Positions 1 through 5,830 of a stretch of 45,419 nt of DNA are shown piece by piece. Numbering within the stretch: the stretch's first letter is position 1; each line of letters begins with the position of its first letter. Origin of the DNA: Paenibacillus alkaliterrae (GTDB taxonomy: Bacteria > Bacillota > Bacilli > Paenibacillales > Paenibacillaceae). The stretch lies in contig NZ_JAKGAP010000020.1 of NCBI RefSeq assembly GCF_021532375.1, positions 1-45,419 on the forward strand, given 5' to 3'. Both the position numbers and the translations under genes were made by a program. Under the pieces are notes generated by a model. That model worked only from the letters and a program-made list of their open reading frames with translations, ran no database searches and was not told the origin of the DNA.

Positions 1-4
1 TACT

Positions 5-25
5 TATTGCATATTAGGTAGGTAT
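5..25 (+). other. Putative attL phage arm (half-site)
   Basis: This 21-nt arm matches the reverse complement of 45302-45322 at 18 of 21 positions, including an unbroken 13-mer, ATTAGGTAGGTAT. In a serine-integrase attP the two arms flanking the core are imperfect inverted repeats, so after integration they end up at opposite ends of the prophage pointing inward, exactly as here. The core would lie at or just outside positions 1-5. Confidence 0.65.
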
Positions 26-50
26 TGTTGTGTGAATAAACTGTGGATAG

Positions 51-275
51 TTACATGTCCCAAAACTGATTAGCCTTGACGGAAGGATCGACTTCCCTCA
101 GGGCTTTTATTACTTTCTGTATCGTAGTTCCACTCGGCATATATCCATCTTCACTACAGACATTAGTCATCGTTCCCTTGGACACTCCGCTTTTTTTGAT
201 TAACCATTCTTGCTTTATTCCCCGCGCATCTAGCCATTTTCCTAACTTTGTCCTTCGTTTCCCTAGTCCGAACAT
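51..275 (-). CDS. Small XRE/Cro-like helix-turn-helix protein
   Basis: This is a 74-residue protein starting at ATG 275, behind a strong AAGGAGG ribosome binding site. An internal upstream start would lack one. Residues about 10-45 look like a Cro/CI-type HTH (KQEWLIKKSGVSKGTMTNVC reads as helix 2, turn and recognition helix). It is the last leftward gene before attL and diverges from the plus-strand accessory block beginning at 407, so it may repress that block or act as a second regulator of the lysogenic state. There is no effector domain. The target is unknown. Confidence 0.7.
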   Translation of the reverse strand: MFGLGKRRTKLGKWLDARGIKQEWLIKKSGVSKGTMTNVCSEDGYMPSGTTIQKVIKALREVDPSVKANQFWDM

Positions 276-406
276 AATCCACCTCCTTGCTACCAGCTTG
301 GTCAATTCCTCATATTTTTAAACTTTTCAGCTCAAATTTTTGGTATATCGGACAATCAGCCCTCCATACGATTGAAATACACCACAGTCGACAGGAGGTG
401 AACGAG

Positions 407-628
407 ATGAAAACGCATATTAGTTTCCGTTTACGAAAGGAACTGGACGATGATCTGATCGAGCTGGATATTCCGCAGGAGGATTTGCCGGATTTGTGCC
501 GCAATGGACTGCGTCTCATGCTGGGGATCCGCACAAACAAACAAGTTGAGGTTAGGGAGCAGCCGTTGGAGGTGCCAGCTGCAAAGGAGCAGAAATTGCC
601 AAAGCCAGTATTCTTCAAACACCGTTAA
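407..628 (+). CDS. Small hypothetical protein, possible ribbon-helix-helix type
   Basis: A 73-residue protein starts at ATG 407 behind AGGAGGTG. The N-terminus (KTHISFRLRKELDDDLIELD) resembles the beta-strand plus helix of small plasmid or phage DNA-binding proteins. The C-terminal third is charged and proline-rich. It opens the plus-strand block 407-3369 that also holds an FtsK-like ATPase. I do not recognise a family with certainty. A role as a regulator of this block is only inferred from position and size. Confidence 0.6.
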   Translation: MKTHISFRLRKELDDDLIELDIPQEDLPDLCRNGLRLMLGIRTNKQVEVREQPLEVPAAKEQKLPKPVFFKHR

Positions 629-700
629 AGGAAACGGTCGAACAGTATCACGAACGATAACGTATGGCCGCGTGAAGCTACGGACCGAAGGAGGGATAAG

Positions 701-895
701 GTGGGAACTGTAATTGGTTTTACTGTAATTGGAGGAATAACTATTTTGTCTGTTGTTGTAGAGCGGCGGTTGTTGTCTAAGGGCTATACCCGGGATGCGA
801 AGTCGGTACAGATATTTGGTCGTTTTTTTCTCATCGGTTGCGCGGTATACATCGCTTATTCCTGGGCGAAAGAAGCGTTACTTTTCTTTGTTTGA
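701..895 (+). CDS. Small membrane protein, two predicted transmembrane segments
   Basis: A 64-residue protein starts at GTG 701, with GGAGGGATAAG immediately upstream. Residues about 4-20 and 42-62 are hydrophobic and are joined by a basic loop (ERRLLSKGYTRDAK), which suggests a hairpin in the membrane. It lies between the small protein at 407 and the FtsK-like ATPase at 1054, all on the plus strand. It could anchor or partner the ATPase, but nothing in the sequence proves this. Confidence 0.55.
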   Translation: MGTVIGFTVIGGITILSVVVERRLLSKGYTRDAKSVQIFGRFFLIGCAVYIAYSWAKEALLFFV

Positions 896-1053
896 GTATT
901 CCGTAAGGGGTTGAAAACAGTATTCCGTTATATATGCGCTGGGTGATCGGTAACCGGATAGCTCATACACCCTTATCTACTCTAACATTTAACTTGTCCC
1001 TTACTATTCCGCCAAACTGCAACTAAACTGGTGGTTTATAAGGAGGAAAAGAC

Positions 1054-2289
1054 GTGATTCTTGAATCTATATCTGTGGGTTTGATTGTTGGTTCATGTGT
1101 TTCTTTTATTAAATCTTTATCTTTTAATTCTTCTTCTTTATCTTTGGAACTTATGACCATCTTTGAGCAAATGCGGATCGGCGTCCCCATTGTGGCAGGA
1201 GATAAGGAGGTATGGCTGCTACCCACTATCAATAAGGAAATCGTTTATCCTTGGGGCCATCGCTTCCTCATTAACCTTCCTGTCGGGAAATCATCGCGTG
1301 ATGTAATCATGGCAAAGCAAGCTCTGAGTGAAGCGCTGCGCAAGGACGTGGATATTAAATTCGACAATGGCCTTATACTCGACATTTTCAATGAGAAGCT
1401 GCCTGAAATGGTTACGTACCATTATGTTCAGAGGAAAGATTGGAAAGTTCCGCTCGGGATCAATCAGCGGCATGATGTACATTATTTCGACTTCGACGCG
1501 CCCTATCCTCACTTTGTCGATGGCGGTTTGTCCGGGTCCGGTAAATCGTGCATCATTCGCATTATGTTAACGTCGTTAATTATGAATAAGCACGACGATC
1601 TGCAATTGTACCTGGCGGATATGAAGGAAGGCGTGGAGTTTATGATTTTTGAGCATATCGAATGTGTGCGAGGGTTTGCCACGACTTTAAAGGAACTTTT
1701 GCAAGTGGCATCAACCGTGGAAGCCATCATGTTAGAACGACTTACTACGATGCGTAAAAACAATATGCGGAAATGGAACAATGATAAATGTGTACTTTGT
1801 ATCGACGAAATGTCTGATCTGATCGAAACAGATCATGATCCCGACAAGAGATTGAAGCAAGCGATTAAAGCCAAACTGCGTGCGATTAGCGCAAAAGGAC
1901 GCGCTGCTGGCTGCTGGCTCATTCTCTCCACTCAGCGTCCGACGGTTAATTCGGTGCCGGGGGATATTCGGACTAACATTTCAACCGCCATTGCCTTCCG
2001 TACACGTGACGAAATCCAATCACGAACGATCCTTGATGCACCGGATGCGGCTTATTTGCCCGATATACCGGGACGTGCGATATACCAGCATGGCGTTAAG
2101 CAGGAAATCATACAATGTTTTTATCTGGACGATGTTGATGCGGAAATATTGCTTGAGTCGGCGCCGAGAAAGGAGATTGCACATGCCCATAACGAATCAA
2201 AATCTGATCCAGGAATCCAGCAGCCAGCCATTAACGAAACAGCAGTTAAAACTAAAAAGATGGGAAAACGTCCTGTGGTACTTAAATAG
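1054..2289 (+). CDS. FtsK/SpoIIIE-type DNA-translocase-like ATPase
   Basis: A 411-residue protein starts at GTG 1054 behind AAGGAGGAAAAGAC. It has a hydrophobic N-terminus (residues about 1-20), then a RecA-like motor. Walker A is GLSGSGKS near residue 160, Walker B is VLCIDEMSDL near residue 248, and the family signature STQRPTVNSVPGDIRTN follows. This is the shorter form found in conjugative coupling ATPases (TcpA-like), plasmids and several Bacillales prophages. It lacks the long linker and gamma domain of chromosomal FtsK. Its 3' end overlaps the replication-relaxation-like gene by about 107 nt in another frame, so the two are probably translated together. DNA pumping or coupling in plasmid-like maintenance or transfer is a plausible role; the actual function in a prophage is unknown. 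Confidence 0.88.
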   Translation: MILESISVGLIVGSCVSFIKSLSFNSSSLSLELMTIFEQMRIGVPIVAGDKEVWLLPTINKEIVYPWGHRFLINLPVGKSSRDVIMAKQALSEALRKDVDIKFDNGLILDIFNEKLPEMVTYHYVQRKDWKVPLGINQRHDVHYFDFDAPYPHFVDGGLSGSGKSCIIRIMLTSLIMNKHDDLQLYLADMKEGVEFMIFEHIECVRGFATTLKELLQVASTVEAIMLERLTTMRKNNMRKWNNDKCVLCIDEMSDLIETDHDPDKRLKQAIKAKLRAISAKGRAAGCWLILSTQRPTVNSVPGDIRTNISTAIAFRTRDEIQSRTILDAPDAAYLPDIPGRAIYQHGVKQEIIQCFYLDDVDAEILLESAPRKEIAHAHNESKSDPGIQQPAINETAVKTKKMGKRPVVLK

Positions 2290-2833
2290 GCTGGATTATC
2301 TGGCAACAAGCCAAATTGAATCACTGAAGCTTACTGGAGGAAAACGCAATACATTGAGGATACTTTCGGATATGGAGGAATCGAAGCTTATTTCGTCGTT
2401 CGTGATGGACGAGAAAGTTTTTTATCTCGCAGCTGCCGGCCGTAAATTGATCGGGTCTGAAAAGATTCGCAAGCGCACGCCTAACGTTCCTCACTTTCTC
2501 ATGCGAAACGATGTATACCTCTATTACCGGCCGGTTGCCTGGCATGCGGAGCAACCTTTTCAATGGCACAACGAAACGATAATTCCGGATGCGTATTTCA
2601 TTAAAAATAATCAACATTTTTTTTTGGAGGTAGATCGCTGCCAATCGATGACGAAAAACGAGGATAAGATTAAATCATATCGATCACTGAAGGACTCAGG
2701 GCTGTTTCAGAAGAATTACGGGGCGTTCCCCACTATTTTATTCGTCACCACTTCAGAACATCGTCAGAAGCGATTACGGGCGTTACTTGATGGGTTGAAA
2801 GCGGAGGTATTAATGCTCGATGCTGTGAAATAA
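2183..2833 (+). CDS. Replication-relaxation family-like protein
   Basis: I place the start at ATG 2183, seven bases after AGGAG. An upstream in-frame extension has no ribosome binding site and overlaps the ATPase gene. The 216-residue product has an N-terminal winged-helix-like part (residues about 20-90: WYLNRLDYLATSQIESL, then a strand pair). A nuclease-fold-like core follows, with PDAYF and FFLEVDRC near residues 135-155. This layout is that of the replication-relaxation family found beside FtsK-like ATPases on Gram-positive plasmids, conjugative elements and prophages. The acidic and Lys/Arg residues in the core suggest a nuclease-like or DNA-binding role, but I cannot show activity. Confidence 0.72.
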   Translation: MPITNQNLIQESSSQPLTKQQLKLKRWENVLWYLNRLDYLATSQIESLKLTGGKRNTLRILSDMEESKLISSFVMDEKVFYLAAAGRKLIGSEKIRKRTPNVPHFLMRNDVYLYYRPVAWHAEQPFQWHNETIIPDAYFIKNNQHFFLEVDRCQSMTKNEDKIKSYRSLKDSGLFQKNYGAFPTILFVTTSEHRQKRLRALLDGLKAEVLMLDAVK

Positions 2834-2837
2834 CAAG

Positions 2838-2864
2838 AGCCCCCTTTCACATTGAGAGGGGGCT
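2838..2864 (+). terminator. Hairpin after the FtsK/replication-relaxation pair, weak terminator
   Basis: There is an eight-base stem, AGCCCCCT (2838-2845) with AGGGGGCT (2857-2864), immediately after the stop at 2833. The following bases are only mildly A/T-rich and there is no proper T-run, so termination may be inefficient or factor-assisted. Confidence 0.4.
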
Positions 2865-2948
2865 ACCCTATAAAAAGAATTCATATTCAAAGATAATACT
2901 TTGTGGTATAGTTAATATTAGCATTAATACTAGTAAGGAGGTATAAGC

Positions 2949-3191
2949 ATGATTAATACCACCGTATATGTAATTGGCAAGGAACATGGAAGCGAAGGCG
3001 TTATCCCTCTATTCTCGTGCAGTGGCGGCAGTTGTATAAGTGGTAGTGGTAGCTCAATGTGTGGAGGGTATAACGGCCATTCAGTAAAAAATACTGGTGG
3101 AAAGAAACGTCTTGTTATCGAGTGTGGCGATATTAACAGCATAAAAGAATCTAATGATGGGTGGGATGACTACGATGACGGATTATATTGA
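2949..3191 (+). CDS. Small Cys/Gly/Ser-rich protein of unknown function
   Basis: An 80-residue protein starts at ATG 2949 behind TAAGGAGG. The middle (residues about 24-45) is a Gly/Ser run with three cysteines, CSGGSC followed by MCGG. A fourth Cys is at about residue 59, and the C-terminus is very acidic (DGWDDYDDGLY). There is no signal peptide or membrane segment. The cysteine spacing suggests a metal site or a processed peptide core, but no modification enzyme lies nearby. It overlaps the ribbon-helix-helix gene downstream. A TATAGT element at 2907-2912 may be its own -10 box. I do not recognise a family. Confidence 0.55.
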   Translation: MINTTVYVIGKEHGSEGVIPLFSCSGGSCISGSGSSMCGGYNGHSVKNTGGKKRLVIECGDINSIKESNDGWDDYDDGLY

Positions 3192-3369
3192 TGGGATAAT
3201 TAATTCCAAAGTGCCAGAAACATTTGATAAGGTGTTGGTCGGTATTTATTTGGAACCAAAATATGCTGATATACTTGCTTCTTTGGGTAAAAAAGGCGGT
3301 CGAGGGGCTAAATCGGAAATAGTGAATTTGGCACTACATAAATTATTCAAAGACAAGGGATTAATATAA
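3175..3369 (+). CDS. Ribbon-helix-helix (CopG/Arc-like) small protein
   Basis: This is a 64-residue protein if started at ATG 3175, nine bases after GGTGGG; ATGs at 3154 and 3166 are alternatives. The part LVGIYLEPKYADILASLG, followed by KSEIVNLALHKLF, has the strand-helix-helix pattern of CopG/Arc-type DNA-binding proteins. The start lies inside the preceding gene, so translation is probably coupled. By analogy with small two-gene operons it may repress its own promoter upstream of 2949. It ends just before a good terminator at 3378. Confidence 0.65.
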   Translation: MTDYIDGIINSKVPETFDKVLVGIYLEPKYADILASLGKKGGRGAKSEIVNLALHKLFKDKGLI

Positions 3370-3377
3370 AGATGTTG

Positions 3378-3402
3378 AGCGGCCTTTATAGGGCCGCTTT
3401 TA
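3378..3402 (+). terminator. Intrinsic terminator closing the plus-strand accessory block
   Basis: A seven-base GC-rich stem, AGCGGCC (3378-3384) with GGCCGCT (3392-3398), is followed directly by TTTTAT. It lies eight bases after the stop codon at 3369 and separates the plus-strand block from the converging late genes. Confidence 0.75.
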
Positions 3403-3411
3403 TCTGTACGG

Positions 3412-3475
3412 CTACTTCAAAAATCCCAGACGCCTAAATTCCGTTGCACCTTGGCGAATCGTTGCTCTCCGGCTC
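3412..3475 (-). pseudogene. Orphan 3' end of an amidase-like lysin gene
   Basis: Read leftward, this stretch ends TEFRRLGFLK-stop. The intact amidase gene at 4084 ends PEFRRLGFLK-stop. The DNA differs at most third codon positions, so this is an old diverged copy, not a recent repeat. It sits directly behind the stop codon of the HNH gene. The likeliest reading is that an ancestral lysin gene tail was left behind when the endonuclease or a replacement lysin arrived. Confidence 0.6.
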
Positions 3476-3980
3476 AAGCTTCAACTTTCTTTCTAGGTCG
3501 TTGATTCATCCTCTGTTCTTTTCTTGTTGCCCATTTGCAATTTTCGGGAGAGTATCCTTTATTTACATCGACACGGTCGATAGTATGTTTTTTTGTTGGT
3601 TTTAATCCCATATCCTTAATAAATACATTGAAATCAAACCACTGACTACAAACAGCAATTCCTCTACCTCCATAATTATGATAGTTGTTAGCCTTCGGGT
3701 TGTTACACCTTGTAATCATAGCCGTCCAACTATTATACTCTGAAGAAAATTTTCCGCCTTGCGTGTGTCCATGCGTGGTATACCTGTTAGACATTTCTTT
3801 TCGCTTTACGCATCCACAATTTGTTGATAATCCCCTTGATAATGTGTCACCCTTAACAGGTCGTTCTGTACCACATTCGCATAAACAAATGAAAAATGAT
3901 TTCTTAATTGTTGGGTGAAGGTACCTTTCCTTCACTGTCCATTTACTAAATGTCTTCCCCGTTAAATCAATAAATTTCAT
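3474..3980 (-). CDS. HNH-type free-standing (homing-like) endonuclease
   Basis: A 168-residue protein starts at ATG 3980 behind AAGGAGGTAGTGCG. The N-terminal half has a small zinc-site-like part (CLCECGT near residue 33, NCGCVKR near 54). The C-terminal half carries the phage homing-endonuclease pattern: RCNNP near residue 92, YGGRGI near 103, TIDRVDVNKGYSPENCKWAT near 137-156. Similar stand-alone genes are scattered in Gram-positive phages. It is placed behind the lysin gene and in front of an orphan lysin tail, which suggests it came in by homing into the lysin region. Target site unknown. Confidence 0.85.
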   Translation of the reverse strand: MKFIDLTGKTFSKWTVKERYLHPTIKKSFFICLCECGTERPVKGDTLSRGLSTNCGCVKRKEMSNRYTTHGHTQGGKFSSEYNSWTAMITRCNNPKANNYHNYGGRGIAVCSQWFDFNVFIKDMGLKPTKKHTIDRVDVNKGYSPENCKWATRKEQRMNQRPRKKVEA

Positions 3981-4083
3981 CGCACTACCTCCTTAGTAGC
4001 ATCCTATAAAAGTGGGGGAAGGAAGTAGGATTCTTCCGTTCGGGAGCTACCCTATCCCCTAAGTATATTATACCATTTCCCCG

Positions 4084-4788
4084 TTACTTTAAGAAGCCGA
4101 GTCGACGAAATTCGGGTTCTAATTTCAGTAGTTGATTCAACCCCCACAGGATTTCTCCCTCGGTCGCAGGGCTCCCATCAGATTTTTTACCTTTAGCTAG
4201 GTTGTAATAATAAAGCGTAGAGTTCGCCATTCGATAAGCTAACTCTTCTTGCTTCGGTTTTGATTGGGCTTGCTCGATCTCCATTTCCAATGTCATAACG
4301 TCCTCTCTTATCGCGTCCACGCTCGTCGCTGGGCATCTGGTCTTTACTCCGCATTCATTATGACCCTTAATTTCAGCGTCTGGAATAACCGTACGTAGGG
4401 ACGCTAGAAGCGCTGTTATAAGCTCTCTTTCATGTTTGGTTATACTCCGCTTGGTTAAGTCTCCAAGGATCGCCACCCCTATCCCAGTGCGGTTATTTCC
4501 GCTTGTGTGATAGCTTTCTGTGTCGAGGTAATTGGTTTGATAAATGGCGCCGTTGTGAATGACAAAATGGTAGCCGATTCGCGGCCAATTACGTCCATTA
4601 ACATGGTACTTTGCCTGATTAATCAGCGGTGCTTCACTAGCTGTATGATGTACTATCAGCCTTGTGACTTGGGATAGATCACGTTTCTGATAAACTTTCG
4701 TCGGATGGTTCGGCAACTGGTCAATGATGTTCTGTATTGGAGGGATGCCATTACTCAGCAGAGCCGGAATCAGTGAAAGTAATGTCAT
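4084..4788 (-). CDS. N-acetylmuramoyl-L-alanine amidase endolysin
   Basis: A 234-residue endolysin cuts the MurNAc-L-Ala bond of peptidoglycan at the end of the lytic cycle. The start at ATG 4788 is chosen because AAAAGGAGC precedes it; a 16-residue longer form lacks such a site. The Amidase_2/PGRP zinc fold occupies roughly residues 35-165: LIVHHTAS gives the first zinc His, GYHFVIHNG a structural strand, and GHNECGVKTRCPAT the second His with the Lys/Cys region. There is no signal peptide, so it needs the holin. The C-terminal 60 residues may be the wall-binding part. The start overlaps the end of the holin-like gene at 4751 by 38 nt, as expected of a coupled lysis cassette. Confidence 0.9.
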   Translation of the reverse strand: MTLLSLIPALLSNGIPPIQNIIDQLPNHPTKVYQKRDLSQVTRLIVHHTASEAPLINQAKYHVNGRNWPRIGYHFVIHNGAIYQTNYLDTESYHTSGNNRTGIGVAILGDLTKRSITKHERELITALLASLRTVIPDAEIKGHNECGVKTRCPATSVDAIREDVMTLEMEIEQAQSKPKQEELAYRMANSTLYYYNLAKGKKSDGSPATEGEILWGLNQLLKLEPEFRRLGFLK

Positions 4789-5020
4789 TCGATTGCTCCT
4801 TTTCCACTCTGGCTTTATCGATACCGCCCTCGACAAGGATATAAACCCACGTCGAAATTGTACCTACTGTGAGGTTAATAATCGGCATCCAGGTATTGAG
4901 TTGGCCGTCTATGTCCAGCGTTCCGGACAGGAACAAATAGGCGCTAACGCCGTTTACGATTAACGATGCTAATAGAGCTTGGAATTTAGTGCGGCCTAGT
5001 TTCTTCAGATACTCTCTCAT
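4751..5020 (-). CDS. Holin-like small membrane protein
   Basis: An 89-residue protein starts at ATG 5020 behind AAAAGGAGAATGAAA. It has two hydrophobic segments, about residues 15-33 and 47-64, separated by an acidic loop, and a charged C-terminal tail. It lies directly upstream of the amidase and overlaps its start. Size, topology and position fit a holin that lets the amidase reach the wall. The frame is open much further upstream, so a long fused product is formally possible, but the strong internal ribosome binding site argues for this start. Confidence 0.7.
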   Translation of the reverse strand: MREYLKKLGRTKFQALLASLIVNGVSAYLFLSGTLDIDGQLNTWMPIINLTVGTISTWVYILVEGGIDKARVEKEQSNDITFTDSGSAE

Positions 5021-5332
5021 TTTCATTCTCCTTTTCGTCTTTTCCTTGGATGATATCGATAAGCTTGCGTAACTCTTCTGAATAGATGGATTTAGTGACC
5101 CGGCAGTAGGTTTGGTGTCGCATGGTATTCCCAACCTTTCCATGATTAAATGTTGATTATGAATGTAAGCCTTGACCTCCGAATCATCCTCCAGAAGCCA
5201 AGGGATATAGCGGCGTAACCGTTTCTTCACTTTGCGTTGCTTCAATAAGACGAACACGGCCGTACCTAATGCGGTTAAGCTGAATCCGTTTTTCCATACG
5301 CCGTGAAGGATTTCTAAAATAGCATCGTACAT
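4986..5332 (-). CDS. Possible second lysis membrane protein with an apparent -1 frame change
   Basis: The gene starts at ATG 5332, eight bases after AGGGG. The first about 65 codons encode one transmembrane helix (NGFSLTALGTAVFVLL) followed by a basic stretch and YIHNQHLIMERLG. In the same frame the text then becomes an unconvincing Ser-rich run that leads into the holin. In the -1 frame, from about 5123 to the stop at 4986, it reads SIYSEELRKLIDIIQGKDEK, which looks like a real helical tail. Either the sequence carries a frameshift or two overlapping frames are used. I see no classical slippery heptamer. Holin partner or antiholin is a guess from position. Confidence 0.4.
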
Positions 5333-5465
5333 AGGTTGCGCCCCTATATAACAGTTTGTCGTAAGTATCGCGATCAACAAAAAGAGCGATAAGGCGTAGG
5401 ACCTCGTCGCTCAATGGTGAGTAAAAATACTCGTCCTCATGAAATTGGATAGGTGGATCGCTCAT
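5184..5465 (-). CDS. Small hypothetical protein at the start of the lysis cassette
   Basis: A 93-residue protein starts at ATG 5465 behind AGGAGGAACC. The first about 45 residues (IQFHEDEYFYSPLSDEVLRL and on) look like a real small acidic protein. The rest is Arg-rich and overlaps the next membrane-protein gene out of frame by about 150 nt, so the true end may be shorter or the overlap may be genuine. In long-tailed Gram-positive phages a small XkdX-like gene sits here; I cannot claim homology. Confidence 0.45.
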   Translation of the reverse strand: MSDPPIQFHEDEYFYSPLSDEVLRLIALFVDRDTYDKLLYRGATYVRCYFRNPSRRMEKRIQLNRIRYGRVRLIEATQSEETVTPLYPLASGG

Positions 5466-5481
5466 GGTTCCTCCTGAACAC

Positions 5482-5514
5482 AAAAAGAGCCGAGGGATGC
5501 TTTCCCACGACTCT
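5482..5514 (-). terminator. Intrinsic terminator between virion and lysis genes
   Basis: On the minus strand, AGAGTCGTGGGA and TCCCTCGGCTCT form a 12-step imperfect stem (one mismatch or wobble) closed by AAGCA, followed by TTTTTGTG. It points with late transcription and lies upstream of the lysis genes, so read-through or a separate promoter is required to express them. Confidence 0.75.
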
Positions 5515-5621
5515 CTTGACCGATGCTTTCGGATTTGAGAATAATTTACCATATTGCGGTATACTGAGCAAGTACGAAGTCGTATTATGTTAGATATACC
5601 ACTCGCAAGGAGGTGAGTGAG

Positions 5622-5825
5622 ATGGGAGAGAAATTAAAGGATTTTTTTCAACAATTATTCTGGATGGTTGCAACAATAGCTTTATTTTTCGTATTCATGT
5701 GGGGCGCTGGAAAACTTGCTGAGTATGTCGGTCCACCTTCGATGACTGATGATGAATCCTACGACTATTACATTAACGGTATTGACCCTAACATAGATCA
5801 GAGCCAACAATATGGAGGGCGGTAG
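5622..5825 (+). CDS. Small membrane protein encoded against the late operon
   Basis: A 67-residue protein starts at ATG 5622, about eight bases after AAGGAGG; GTG 5613 is too close to the site. One transmembrane helix (residues about 10-30, WMVATIALFFVFMWGAGKL) is followed by an acidic tail rich in Tyr and Asp. It is the only plus-strand gene between the virion and lysis genes. A possible promoter is TTGACC (5516-5521), 18 bases, AATAAT (5540-5545). Its orientation matches the lysogeny genes, so expression from the prophage is plausible, perhaps for superinfection exclusion. That role is inferred from context only. Confidence 0.6.
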   Translation: MGEKLKDFFQQLFWMVATIALFFVFMWGAGKLAEYVGPPSMTDDESYDYYINGIDPNIDQSQQYGGR

Positions 5826-5830
5826 TTCAT

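Noticed and set aside
1880..2833. Longer form of the replication-relaxation-like gene
   Set aside because: The first 101 codons overlap the ATPase gene in another frame and have no ribosome binding site; ATG 2183 has AGGAG at good spacing.
3474..3980. Group I intron around the HNH gene
   Set aside because: I see no intron core elements, and the flanks do not join into an intact lysin gene without extra changes.
5011..5130. Programmed -1 frameshift of the tail-assembly-chaperone kind
   Set aside because: The place is the lysis cassette, there is no slippery heptamer, and a short-tailed phage has no such chaperone.
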